A stretch of DNA of 64,000 nucleotides from Saprospiraceae bacterium (lineage in GTDB: Bacteria > Bacteroidota > Bacteroidia > Chitinophagales > Saprospiraceae): the NCBI GenBank assembly GCA_016715985.1, contig JADJXD010000001.1, positions 2,790,001-2,854,000 of the forward strand, read 5' to 3'. The first letter of the stretch is position 1. Every line of letters begins with the position of its first letter. The notes beneath the pieces were generated by a model. It was not told the DNA's origin and did no database searches. It saw nothing but the letters and a program-made list of their open reading frames with translations. This document shows positions 45,023-53,724 of this stretch, piece after piece. The translations under genes were made by a program, and so were the position numbers.

Positions 45023-45795
45023 CAACTTAAGTTTAAAGAAGCAACTTTTTGTGACTGTTCTTTTACGGCGGCTGCAATTTCTTTTACTAGGAACGGATCT
45101 TGTTCCAAAGCATTTCCAATAACAATCACATCTGCCCCGGCTTTAGCATTCTCACTTGCTTTTTCTGCTGTTCTGATACCTCCACCTACAATCAGGGGTA
45201 TATCGATACCACCACTTACGGTTGAAATCATTGACTCAGAAACCGGAACTTTTGCACCACTTCCGGCATCCATATAAATCATTTTTAATCCTAACAACTC
45301 TCCTGCCATTGCTGTACATAGTGCTATATCATCTTTGTTGGCCGGTATTGGTATTGTATTACTCATATACTGAACACTGGTAGAAACACCCCCTTCGATA
45401 AGCATATAACCGGTGGAAATAATTTCCAATGGACTTAGTTTTAGGAAAGGAGCTGTAATCACATGCTTTCCAATTAGCAGATCAGCATTACGGCCTGAAA
45501 TTAATGATAAAAACAACAAAGCATCTGCTTTATAACTGAGCTGGAATGAATTGCCGGGAAATAAAATCATCGGAATATTACAATGTTCTTTCATTGATTT
45601 TAATACAAAATCCAGCATGTCATTAACTACCAGACTACCTCCTATAAAAAAGTAATCTACTCCCGCTTCTACAGAAAGATCCAATACATTTTTTATTTTT
45701 CCCAGCCTTACTTTATCAGGATCGATCAGGACGGCAATCCTTTTCTGACCTGTTCTGCGGGACTCAACGATTTGGTTATATAGTTCTGATTGCAT
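45022..45795 (-). CDS. Group II geranylgeranylglyceryl-phosphate synthase family protein
   Basis: A 257-residue TIM-barrel prenyltransferase related to archaeal GGGP synthase and bacterial PcrB. Motifs: VLIDPDKVRLGKI (substrate end of strand 1), DYFFIGGSLV, ILFPGNSFQLS, ISTGYMLIEGG, IYMDAGSGAKVPVS and PLIVGGGIRTAEKA (phosphate-binding loops). It joins sn-glycerol-1-phosphate to a polyprenyl diphosphate, giving ether lipid precursors. In Bacteroidota the physiological product is not settled, and no glycerol-1-phosphate dehydrogenase or digeranylgeranyl transferase is nearby. Coupled to rsgA. Confidence 0.92.
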   Translation of the reverse strand: MQSELYNQIVESRRTGQKRIAVLIDPDKVRLGKIKNVLDLSVEAGVDYFFIGGSLVVNDMLDFVLKSMKEHCNIPMILFPGNSFQLSYKADALLFLSLISGRNADLLIGKHVITAPFLKLSPLEIISTGYMLIEGGVSTSVQYMSNTIPIPANKDDIALCTAMAGELLGLKMIYMDAGSGAKVPVSESMISTVSGGIDIPLIVGGGIRTAEKASENAKAGADVIVIGNALEQDPFLVKEIAAAVKEQSQKVASLNLS

Positions 45796-45952
45796 GTAGC
45801 AGACATATTAAGATGTAAATTTAGACAATTTATAGAATCACACACCGAATTTGTACATCGAAAACAGGAAATTCAATTTGATGTAGTCAGCAAGTATATA
45901 AAAATCAAAGGTAATTTAAAAAGAAAGTTCAATAACGCACTGGTTTCATAGC

Positions 45953-46927
45953 TTAATCAATATCTGTCATTGTTACTAAAAAGCAATCCGGGCAATCACC
46001 TTTTTTATATGTCAGTAACCCAAGAAATTGTAATTCTGCCAATATGGATTCATGAGAACGGGTCATATTCAATGTCACTTTGGTCTTTTTGTTGAACAAT
46101 AACTTTTTGTAGAATTTAATTTTGCCTTTGGAATTTTTTTCAAGGAACGTAACTACATCACCTAAAAGATAAATCCGACCTTTTGAATGACTTTCTTTTG
46201 TATTATCTGACTTTTTTCCTGTACTTTTAACCTTATGAACTTTTTTCTCTAAATCAGAAAGGACAAGTTCCTGATTTCCGGAAAGGGTATCAACAGCCAT
46301 TCCGGAATCTTTAACATTCCATTTTTCAAAAATTCCGTTTTGATAGATATAAATTTCATCTTTTTCTAAAATTCTGAAATCTGATGGCATTACATTCCGG
46401 AAAACCTTTATTGTGCCGGTGATATTTTTTATGAAAATGGTGTCGTTTTGAGTATGAAGCGTAAACACTGTCCCTAAAACTTCTATCCCGATTTCACGAT
46501 ACTTCACTAAAAAAGGTGTTTTTCTGTAAGGCATGACTTCAAATTTTGCTCTGCCTTCCAGTGTACATACTCTCTCATTGAGTTCAGGGAAATAAATAGG
46601 ATACACCAGGCTGGAGTTTTCACCAAGGTAAACTCTTGAACCATCAAAAAGGAGGATAGTATCTTGTTTTTCACTTGTTACTATATATTCATGAAGCTTT
46701 TCCGGTGTACTTTTTATAAACCAAATGGCTATAATACTAATGATGAGAATAAAGAAACCAGCTATAGCCCATCTTAAGCGATTATTGCCGTAAGAGAGCT
46801 CAGATTTTGTATCCAATCCTGCTTCTTTCGTTTTATTCACAAAATCTTTCCATTCTGAATCAACGTCCAATTGAGTGAAATCTTTGATTTCTTTGGATTT
46901 TGATAATATGGAATTCAATTTTTTCAA
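45953..46927 (-). CDS. FecR-like anti-sigma factor
   Basis: A 324-residue inner-membrane protein with a cytoplasmic N-terminus (~1-50), one transmembrane helix (about 52-70), a periplasmic FecR domain (about 85-180: DGSRVYLGENSSLVYP, then CTLEGRAKFEV) and a DUF4974-like C-terminus. It would hold the ECF sigma factor encoded just upstream and release it on a periplasmic signal. The first codon is a TTG at 46927; no ATG fits. The usual SusC/TonB-dependent receptor is not adjacent. Confidence 0.85.
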   Translation of the reverse strand: MKKLNSILSKSKEIKDFTQLDVDSEWKDFVNKTKEAGLDTKSELSYGNNRLRWAIAGFFILIISIIAIWFIKSTPEKLHEYIVTSEKQDTILLFDGSRVYLGENSSLVYPIYFPELNERVCTLEGRAKFEVMPYRKTPFLVKYREIGIEVLGTVFTLHTQNDTIFIKNITGTIKVFRNVMPSDFRILEKDEIYIYQNGIFEKWNVKDSGMAVDTLSGNQELVLSDLEKKVHKVKSTGKKSDNTKESHSKGRIYLLGDVVTFLEKNSKGKIKFYKKLLFNKKTKVTLNMTRSHESILAELQFLGLLTYKKGDCPDCFLVTMTDID

Positions 46928-46931
46928 ATTG

Positions 46932-47063
46932 TTAGAGATTAATATAATTATAATTTAGAGGGAATAATTCAAGTTCAGGGGTCAAAACTGATGCACAATA
47001 CCATAGAATAAAAGTAAAACCAAATATTACTTTTATAGTTGTCTTTTTTACATTATCTGTCAT
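46932..47063 (-). CDS. Possible small single-span membrane peptide
   Basis: From the ATG at 47063 a 43-residue product (MTDNVKKTTIKVIFGF opening) has one hydrophobic helix and lies between the sigma factor and fecR on the same strand. It could be a real accessory peptide of the sigma/anti-sigma pair or a chance frame; no homologue is recognised. Confidence 0.3.
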   Translation of the reverse strand: MTDNVKKTTIKVIFGFTFILWYCASVLTPELELFPLNYNYINL

Positions 47064-47181
47064 ATGGGTATTTAAACAATCGCTTAAAAGGCTGTTATTT
47101 AATAGTTGACAAAATCGTAAATTCAGAACACAATCCATACAGTTATCTTTTGACGTTGTAAATTTTAGAAATCACATTTTA

Positions 47182-47706
47182 TTAATCAAATAAATCCGGA
47201 TGATTTTTTAATTCTTTTCTTAACATAATTAAAGTTCTTGAAATATTATCTTCTACGGCCCGTTTGGAAATTCCTAAATATTCTGCTATTTCCGGATATG
47301 TCAAACCTTCATATTTGTGTAATTCAAAAATCTGTCTGTTTTTGGGCTTTAATACTAATAGTATTTTATCGACTGCCTGCTTCACTAAAAATACATCCAA
47401 ACTTTCTGTATCGGATTCTTCTTCCAGATCCGGAATCTGATCGGGTTCAATGGTATTACTATGTTTTTTATTAATCCGGATATAGTCCACCAAGCCATTT
47501 TTACAAGCCTGAAATAAATAACTCTTGATGGAAGACTGAATTTGAATCTGATGTCTGTTTTCCCAGATTTTCATAAAAGTATTCTGGACGACTTCACGGC
47601 TTGATTCTTGATTTCTAAGGTGCCTCAATACGAAGTTGAATAAAGGATTGTAATACTCTTTAAATATTTTCTCAAACTCATTCGTATTTTCAAAAGGCTT
47701 GTTCAA
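47182..47706 (-). CDS. ECF-type RNA polymerase sigma factor
   Basis: A 174-residue sigma-70 family member with only regions 2 and 4. Region 2 holds FEKIFKEYYNPLFNFVLRHL and VVQNTFMKIWENRHQ (around 10-60); region 4 holds the DNA-binding helix-turn-helix GLTYPEIAEYLGISKRAVED (around 135-155). It resembles the Bacteroidota FecI-like group and is paired with the FecR-like gene downstream. The start is TTG at 47706: an in-frame TAA lies 6 bp upstream and no ATG is available. Confidence 0.9.
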   Translation of the reverse strand: MNKPFENTNEFEKIFKEYYNPLFNFVLRHLRNQESSREVVQNTFMKIWENRHQIQIQSSIKSYLFQACKNGLVDYIRINKKHSNTIEPDQIPDLEEESDTESLDVFLVKQAVDKILLVLKPKNRQIFELHKYEGLTYPEIAEYLGISKRAVEDNISRTLIMLRKELKNHPDLFD

Positions 47707-47741
47707 ATGTTAAAGTAGGTTTTAGGATTGATAGTTACCTT

Positions 47742-47782
47742 AGAAAAAAGTAGAGTCCAGAACTTAAATTATCAGGACTCTA
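47742..47782 (-). terminator. Rho-independent terminator at the end of the atp operon
   Basis: On the minus strand TAGAGTCC and GGACTCTA form an 8-bp stem with a 16-base loop, followed at once by CTTTTTTC. It lies 23 bp past the atpG stop and separates it from the sigma-factor gene downstream. Confidence 0.75.
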
Positions 47783-47804
47783 ATATTGTATTTGTTAATT
47801 GCAT

Positions 47805-48707
47805 TTAGCCATTCAAAGCTGCTGCTCCTCCTACGATTTCAGAAAGTTCTTTTGTAATGGCTTCCTGACGGGCTTTATTATAATTTATTTTTAATGCTTT
47901 AATAAGTTCATCTGCATTGTTGGTGGCATTATCCATCGCCGTCATCCTTGCTCCGTGTTCACCTGCGTGATTATCCAAAACAAACTTTCTGAAAGTAATC
48001 TGTAGAATACTTGGAATCAGTTCGTTAAGTAATTTGGTTTTATCAGGCTCAAATATATAATCTGCTTTGGATGACTTCGACTTTGGGTTTACCGTTGCTT
48101 CCGTAATTTTTGCCACGGGAAGGTAACGTACACATTGTGGTTCCTGAACTGCTGCATTCTTAAACTGGCTATAACACACATCCACTACATCAAACTCCTT
48201 AGCCATAAATTTATCCATGAGTAATTGGGATGCAGCCGAAATATTTTCATGACTTAAATCAGAGAATAAATCAATAAAGTCAGGTATTAACGTACAATCA
48301 GGATATCGTCTTTTTAAACTGTCATATCCCTTTTTGCCAACAAATACCAACGTCAAACCACCAGCCGCTCTGGCATCAGCATATTCATTTTCAATTTTAC
48401 TGATTGCCTGCTTGATAATATTGGTATTGAACGCTCCGGCAAGTCCCCTGCTGGATGTAATGACTACAATAGCGACTTTGTTTACCTCCCTTTCAATTAC
48501 ATATGGAGATTCGATATCTCCTTCCAGATTGGTCACAATATTTCTAAGCATATTGTCCAATTTTTTAGCGTAAGGTCTCATCTCCACAATAGCTTGCTGA
48601 GCCCTTCTGAGCTTTGCCGCCGAAACCATTTTCATGGCTTTGGTGATCTGTTGTGTTGACTGGACCGATTTGATCCGTTCCCTTACTTCTTTTAATTTTC
48701 CGGACAT
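47805..48707 (-). CDS. atpG: ATP synthase F1 gamma subunit
   Basis: Central rotor shaft of F1. The 300 residues open with KEVRERIKSVQSTQQITKAM (N-terminal rotor helix) and close with GARMTAMDNATNNADELI and QEAITKELSEIVGGAAAL (C-terminal helix), the family signature. Last gene of atpBEFHAG, followed by a terminator. The beta and epsilon genes (atpD, atpC) are not in the window, as is usual for this phylum. Confidence 0.97.
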   Translation of the reverse strand: MSGKLKEVRERIKSVQSTQQITKAMKMVSAAKLRRAQQAIVEMRPYAKKLDNMLRNIVTNLEGDIESPYVIEREVNKVAIVVITSSRGLAGAFNTNIIKQAISKIENEYADARAAGGLTLVFVGKKGYDSLKRRYPDCTLIPDFIDLFSDLSHENISAASQLLMDKFMAKEFDVVDVCYSQFKNAAVQEPQCVRYLPVAKITEATVNPKSKSSKADYIFEPDKTKLLNELIPSILQITFRKFVLDNHAGEHGARMTAMDNATNNADELIKALKINYNKARQEAITKELSEIVGGAAALNG

Positions 48708-48763
48708 ATATCCTGATTTAAATTAATGTTTATGCAACAAAAATGTACTTAACAAAAAGAAAA

Positions 48764-50350
48764 TTACTTCTTATATTGACCTGAAATATCAGCACCTACA
48801 CGCTTAAGTGTCTGTAATATCTCATCCGTCAGACTTCCTTTACGGATGGCTTCCAATGTTGCAGGTTCTGTTCTTTCTAAAGTGGTCAAAAACTGTTCTT
48901 CAAATTCTCTCACCTTGTTTACCGGAACGTCTCTTAAAAGTCCTTGTGTTCCTAAATAGATAATAGCAACTTGTTTTTCTACAGACACAGGAGAGTACTG
49001 AGGTTGCTTCAATATTTCCACATTACGTTTACCTTTTTCCAGTACCGATTGTGTAGCAGCATCGAGGTCAGAACCGAACTTTGCGAAAGCTTCCAATTCT
49101 CTGTATTGCGCCTGATCCAGTTTTAGTGTACCCGCCACTTTTTTCATGGATTTAATCTGAGCGTTACCACCCACTCTGGATACAGAGATACCCACGTTAA
49201 TAGCCGGTCTGATACCTGCGTTAAATAAGTTTGATTCAAGGAATATCTGACCATCTGTAATCGAAATTACGTTGGTAGGAATATATGCTGATACGTCACC
49301 TGCTTGTGTTTCAATAATCGGAAGAGCTGTAAGCGAACCACCACCTTTAACGATTCCTGCATTTCTTAATGAATCAGGAAGATCATTCATACCTCTGGCT
49401 ATCTCATCATTGTTGATGATTTTAGCTGCTCTTTCCAATAATCTGGAGTGCAGATAAAATACGTCTCCCGGATAAGCTTCCCTTCCCGGAGGTCTTTTCA
49501 ACAATAACGAAACTTCTCTATAGGCCACAGCTTGCTTTGACAAGTCATCATAAATAATCAAAGCCGGTCTTCCGGTATCTCTGAAAAATTCTCCGATACA
49601 TGCACCAGCAAAAGGAGCATAAAACTGAATAGGTGCAGGATCTGAAGCTGATGCTGATACGATGGTTGTATATGCCATTGCTCCGTTATCTTCCAGCGAT
49701 TTTGCAATCTGTGCAACCGTGGATGCTTTTTGGCCTGATGCCACATAAATACAATATACAGGTTCTCCTCTTTCGTGAAATTCTTTTTGATTGATGATGG
49801 TGTCAATAGCAATAGCCGTTTTACCGGTTTGTCTGTCACCGATAATCAACTCTCTTTGTCCTCTTCCGATTGGAATCATGGAGTCAATAGCTTTAATACC
49901 CGTCTGAAGTGGCTCGTTTACCGGCTGACGATAGATAACACCGGGTGCTTTCCTTTCGATAGGCATTTCATATCTGACACCTTCAATGGGACCTTTACCG
50001 TCAATAGGCTCTCCAAGTGGATTCACTACTCTACCGACAAAACCTTCTCCTACGTTGATAGAAGCGATTTTACCGGTTCTTCGGGCAGTGGATCCTTCTT
50101 TGATACCATCGCCTGAACCCATCAATACCACCCCTACGTTATCTTCTTCCAGGTTAAGAACTATTGCCTGAACACCATTTTCAAACTCCACTAATTCACC
50201 CGCCTGTGCTTTTGTCAGACCATATACTCTCGCAATACCATCTCCAACCTGAAGAACGGTACCTACTTCTTCCAATTCTGCTTCTGTTTTAAATCCCGAT
50301 AACTGTTGTTTCAGTATTGCGGAAATTTCATCAGGTTTTATATCAACCAT
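48764..50350 (-). CDS. atpA: ATP synthase F1 alpha subunit
   Basis: Non-catalytic nucleotide-binding subunit of F1. 528 residues. The N-terminal beta barrel contains VGDGIARVYGL. The Walker A motif is IGDRQTGKTAIAID near 171-184. ALIIYDDLSKQAVAYREVSL and the alpha-specific PAINVGISVSRVGG (near 370) are intact. The length is a little above the E. coli enzyme, as in other Bacteroidota. It sits between atpH and atpG in the operon. Confidence 0.98.
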   Translation of the reverse strand: MVDIKPDEISAILKQQLSGFKTEAELEEVGTVLQVGDGIARVYGLTKAQAGELVEFENGVQAIVLNLEEDNVGVVLMGSGDGIKEGSTARRTGKIASINVGEGFVGRVVNPLGEPIDGKGPIEGVRYEMPIERKAPGVIYRQPVNEPLQTGIKAIDSMIPIGRGQRELIIGDRQTGKTAIAIDTIINQKEFHERGEPVYCIYVASGQKASTVAQIAKSLEDNGAMAYTTIVSASASDPAPIQFYAPFAGACIGEFFRDTGRPALIIYDDLSKQAVAYREVSLLLKRPPGREAYPGDVFYLHSRLLERAAKIINNDEIARGMNDLPDSLRNAGIVKGGGSLTALPIIETQAGDVSAYIPTNVISITDGQIFLESNLFNAGIRPAINVGISVSRVGGNAQIKSMKKVAGTLKLDQAQYRELEAFAKFGSDLDAATQSVLEKGKRNVEILKQPQYSPVSVEKQVAIIYLGTQGLLRDVPVNKVREFEEQFLTTLERTEPATLEAIRKGSLTDEILQTLKRVGADISGQYKK

Positions 50351-50383
50351 ATCTATGTAATTTTATAAATTTTATTGAATGAT

Positions 50384-50932
50384 TTAATTTGTCTGTTTTT
50401 TAAAATCTTTCTTCAATTGCTCTAATTTGTGCAATATACTGGCATCGTACAACTGATCACCGGATTCTATCACAAAACCTCCTATCAGTTCAGGATTTAC
50501 TTCTGTCGTCAACTCAATATTTCCTTTTGCAAATTGTGTATTTTGAAGTTTACTTCTTATTTCTGCCAGTGTAGAATCGTTTAAAACTGTAGCAGTGGTT
50601 AGTCTGACAGGTGTAATATTTTTGAGCGTTTTGTATTGTGATATGAAATCAGTGGTGATATCTTCAAGGTACATTTCCCGTCCTTTTTTAATGATAATAT
50701 CAAAAAAAGCTGCGGTTGTTTTATTTATTTTTCCTTCAAAAAGTGCCTTGAAAACATTTAGTTTTTTGTCCGTATTGATAATAGGACTTTTCAGGAGTAA
50801 TTTGAAGTCACGATTTTTCAAGACATTGTTAAACCCTTTTATGTCAGCGAGTATTGCTTCCAATTCATTTCTTTCGAGCGCTAAGTCGATCAGTGATTTG
50901 GCATATCGTTGTGAAATTCTGCTTATAGACAT
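50384..50932 (-). CDS. atpH: ATP synthase F1 delta subunit
   Basis: Peripheral stalk subunit linking F1 to Fo. 182 residues: the helical N-terminal domain opens with RISQRYAKSLIDLALERN and the C-terminal part contains NPELIGGFVIESGDQLYDAS, the family's GGFVIExGD signature. Located 34 bp after the atpA start side (upstream) and 35 bp from atpF. Confidence 0.95.
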   Translation of the reverse strand: MSISRISQRYAKSLIDLALERNELEAILADIKGFNNVLKNRDFKLLLKSPIINTDKKLNVFKALFEGKINKTTAAFFDIIIKKGREMYLEDITTDFISQYKTLKNITPVRLTTATVLNDSTLAEIRSKLQNTQFAKGNIELTTEVNPELIGGFVIESGDQLYDASILHKLEQLKKDFKKQTN

Positions 50933-50966
50933 AAATATTCTCTTTTGCTTATAACTAAATTGATAC

Positions 50967-51479
50967 TTAGTTTAAATTAAGGTCTTTGACCAGATTATTG
51001 ACAAATGCTTCGTTTTCTGTATTCCCTTTTAACTCTTTTCTGACGAGTTGTTCTGCAATAGAAATAGCCATCGTACCGATTTCGTTTTTAATTTCAGCAA
51101 TTGCTGCTTTTTTCTGATTTTCGATATCATTCATGGCATTGTTGACTATTTTGGAAGCTTCTTCTTTGGCTTTATCTTTTGCTTCAGTAATCATTGAATT
51201 TTTGATTTCCTTCGCTTCCTGAAGCAATTTCGCTCTTTCTTCACGTGCCTGCGCCAGTAAATGCTCATTTTCTGATTTCATATTCTGAATCTCTTCTCTG
51301 GCTTTTTTAGCCTGATCTATCGAATCCTGAATATCACTTTCTCTTTTTTCCAATGCTTCAGCGATCGGTCTGAAAGCGAATTTTCCCATGATAAACCAGA
51401 ATAACAGAAATATAATCAGTGACCATATCGCAAGTCCCGGTGTAGGTTGAAAAGGTGTAAAGCTTAATAATGTAAACAT
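50967..51479 (-). CDS. atpF: ATP synthase Fo b subunit
   Basis: 170 residues: one membrane helix (about 13-31) followed by a long charged coiled coil (about 40-160) that forms the peripheral stator, including EKRESDIQDSIDQAKKAREE. PTPGLAIWSLIIFLLFWFIM is the typical opening. Lies between atpE and atpH. Confidence 0.94.
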   Translation of the reverse strand: MFTLLSFTPFQPTPGLAIWSLIIFLLFWFIMGKFAFRPIAEALEKRESDIQDSIDQAKKAREEIQNMKSENEHLLAQAREERAKLLQEAKEIKNSMITEAKDKAKEEASKIVNNAMNDIENQKKAAIAEIKNEIGTMAISIAEQLVRKELKGNTENEAFVNNLVKDLNLN

Positions 51480-51586
51480 GATTGCTTTTTTATATTATTA
51501 TCTAAAAAATTCAATTTTAAAATAAAAACGGGAAGACGGCTCCGCCAACCGCATTGCTGTCTTCCGTGTCTTTTGTACGGACAGTA

Positions 51587-51796
51587 TTATTTGGCCATAA
51601 AGATAGAAAGAAGGATAGCGATCAATGCCGCACCTTCCACGAAAGCTGCCATCAGAATCATACCTGCTCTGATATCACCTGATGCTTCAGGTTGTCTTGC
51701 GATAGCTTCCATCGCTTTACCTCCTACCATACCGATTCCGATTCCTGCACCGATTACGGCAAGTCCGGCTCCTACTGCTGCTAATGTTCCAGTCAT
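51587..51796 (-). CDS. atpE: ATP synthase Fo c subunit
   Basis: A 69-residue two-helix proteolipid of the rotor ring. GAGIGIGMVGGKAMEAIARQPE marks helix 1 and the polar loop, and AAFVEGAALIAIL in helix 2 holds the proton-binding Glu. No Na-specific ligand set is evident, so proton coupling is expected. Confidence 0.95.
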   Translation of the reverse strand: MTGTLAAVGAGLAVIGAGIGIGMVGGKAMEAIARQPEASGDIRAGMILMAAFVEGAALIAILLSIFMAK

Positions 51797-51831
51797 GATA
51801 TTAAATATTATAGATTAAAAAAAATTAAAAA

Positions 51832-53097
51832 TCAATGATGATGTTCCTCTGTTGCTGCACCGATATAAGAAGCCGTCAGAATTGTAAATACAAATGCCTG
51901 AACAAATGCAACTATCAATTCAATAGCCATCATAAACAACGTTAATGGTACAGCCATTGCTGTTCCTACCAAACCACCGCTAAAATTCAGTCCCGACTCC
52001 CCGAATATAAAAATCAGTCCAATAAAACTAAGGATAGCAATGTGTCCTGCAGAAATATTACCCGCAAGACGCAACATCAATGTCAAAGGTTTGATGAACA
52101 AAGACATAAACTCCACCACAGAAAGTAACGGCTTTACAAATCCCGGCACACCCGGCATCCAGAATATATGTAACCAGTAATCTTTGTTACCATTGATGTT
52201 CACGACAATAAATACAATAATAGCCATTATCATCGTCACAGTAAGATTACCTGTCACGTTGGTTCCGCCCAGGAAAGGAATTTGACCATAAAGATTTAAT
52301 CCCAGTATAAAAAAGAATATACTCATCAGCAGCGGAAGATACTTCATATACTTCTTTTTGCCAATGAATGGTATAGCTACTTCGTCTCTGATAAATAGAA
52401 ACATCGGCTCCAGGAAAGCCTGTATTCCGTTAGGTGCTTTGTCGGGGTTTGCTTTGTACGACTTGGCAGCTCTACTGAAAAGCCAGAACAAAAAGAGAGA
52501 TACCAGAATCATGGACAAAACATTTTTTGAAATCGAAAAATCATAAAATGATGTGATACCGCCTCCCAGGATACCACCGTCCAGCGTTGATCTGGCATCT
52601 AACCTAAATTCTTTACCCTGATATTTTACAAAATATACATCTTTGTTTTTTCCATCGACAGCCTCTTGTCTGCTGATAAAAGCACCTTCTTCTATTTCAA
52701 CAGATCCGTCCTGCGGAAATCCTGCGTCCATCACTCTGTACACACTACCATGATGCAAAACATATCCATTGTATGAATGATGTCCGTCTTCGTGATGACC
52801 GGAATGAAATTTGGATGAACTGAAAAAATCCCAGCCTTTGTCCGGTGCATACAACATCATAGGCAAAGGTATAGTCACAGCACCCAGAATGGTATAAACA
52901 TTCGCGTCGCTGATATGATGAATAGCGGTAGCTGCGGGGTCAAATTCTGCATGCCCTACTGCATGACCATGATCATCGTGAGATACTTCAGTTTGTGAAG
53001 ATTGTTCTGTACTGTCTTGTGGATTTCCTTCCTGTGCACCTGTGTCAGTGATGTATAAAAAACATGCGACCAGGATAATCAAAATTCGTTTATTCAT
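51832..53097 (-). CDS. atpB: ATP synthase Fo a subunit, with N-terminal exported domain
   Basis: Stator channel subunit. From the ATG at 53097 there are 421 residues: a signal-like hydrophobic start (1-20), then ~200 residues that are His-rich and likely periplasmic (DDHGHAVGHAEFDP), then the membrane a-subunit core. The key channel Arg lies in LMLRLAGNISAGH near residue 340, followed by PLTLFMMAIELIVAFVQAF. The long extracytoplasmic N-domain is typical of Bacteroidota. The promoter box at 53129 selects the ATG at 53097 over an upstream start at 53148. Confidence 0.95.
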   Translation of the reverse strand: MNKRILIILVACFLYITDTGAQEGNPQDSTEQSSQTEVSHDDHGHAVGHAEFDPAATAIHHISDANVYTILGAVTIPLPMMLYAPDKGWDFFSSSKFHSGHHEDGHHSYNGYVLHHGSVYRVMDAGFPQDGSVEIEEGAFISRQEAVDGKNKDVYFVKYQGKEFRLDARSTLDGGILGGGITSFYDFSISKNVLSMILVSLFLFWLFSRAAKSYKANPDKAPNGIQAFLEPMFLFIRDEVAIPFIGKKKYMKYLPLLMSIFFFILGLNLYGQIPFLGGTNVTGNLTVTMIMAIIVFIVVNINGNKDYWLHIFWMPGVPGFVKPLLSVVEFMSLFIKPLTLMLRLAGNISAGHIAILSFIGLIFIFGESGLNFSGGLVGTAMAVPLTLFMMAIELIVAFVQAFVFTILTASYIGAATEEHHH

Positions 53098-53128
53098 AAG
53101 ACTTTTTTGCCTTTTTCGAAATTCGGCA

Positions 53129-53136
53129 CAAATGTA
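53129..53136 (-). promoter_or_regulatory. -7 promoter box of the atp operon
   Basis: The minus strand reads TACATTTG, matching TAnnTTTG, 32 bp before the atpB ATG. A second match (TATATTTG) lies at 53237-53244 and could be an additional upstream promoter. A 5-bp hairpin (AAGCG/CGCTT) lies at 53202-53215 between them. Confidence 0.55.
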
Positions 53137-53391
53137 GGAAAAGTTCACTGTATATTATATCATTGATTACCTTTTATTTACATAATATTTTCTTCATTTT
53201 CAAGCGGTGTCGCTTAGCAGAATTTTGATATGATGACAAATATAGTTGTTTTTATAAGTAATATTGATCATATTGACCATATAAATGGCTATTTTTTACA
53301 ATAAAATAGAAATATTATTTCAGTTGAATCGGATAGTTCTGATGTTTTTGTTAAAATTTTCGTACTTGAAAAACCTTATCGTACAAAAGCT

Positions 53392-53415
53392 AAGCTTAGC
53401 GTCCTCGCTAAGCTT
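53392..53415. repeat. Palindrome P1 (AAGCTTAGCG/CGCTAAGCTT), left end of repeat copy A
   Basis: Perfect 10-bp inverted repeat around a TCCT loop. No T-tract follows, so it is not a standard terminator. The same palindrome recurs at 53561-53583 and 53599-53622 and twice around copy B. Confidence 0.8.
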
Positions 53416-53583
53416 GTATTAGTTATGGCGTCTGCGCCGATATCTAGACTTTTCTACAGACTAACAAAGTTTATAAGGTGCTGGAAAATTTTGGTCATCA
53501 ATGAAACATCTATGGACTTGTCTTATTCAAGTTTCTAAAGCTGGAAGCTTAAACAAATTAAAGCTTAGCGAGGACGCTAAGCT
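53406..53583. repeat. 178-bp repeat unit, copy A
   Basis: Nearly identical (about six differences) to 55967-56144. It begins and ends in half-palindromes and contains the internal hairpin GGCGTCTGCGCC. No convincing coding frame. A 15-bp spacer, palindrome P3 and a diverged third partial copy (about 53623-53690) follow, so the stretch 53149-53724 is mainly repeat DNA plus the atp promoter region. Confidence 0.85.
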
Positions 53584-53598
53584 GATCATATGGGTGCT

Positions 53599-53622
53599 AA
53601 GCTTAGCGTCCTCGCTAAGCTT
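53599..53622. repeat. Palindrome P3 with diverged partial repeat
   Basis: Perfect copy of the 24-bp palindrome with a TCCT loop, followed by GTATTAGTTTTGGCGTCTGC, which restarts the repeat unit. Similarity to copy A then decays until about 53690. Confidence 0.75.
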
Positions 53623-53724
53623 GTATTAGTTTTGGCGTCTGCGCCGGTGTCTTTACAATTCTACACACTGCCATAGTTTATAAAGGAAAAAATCTATATA
53701 CAGTTCTTATTGTATTTCCCTCTT

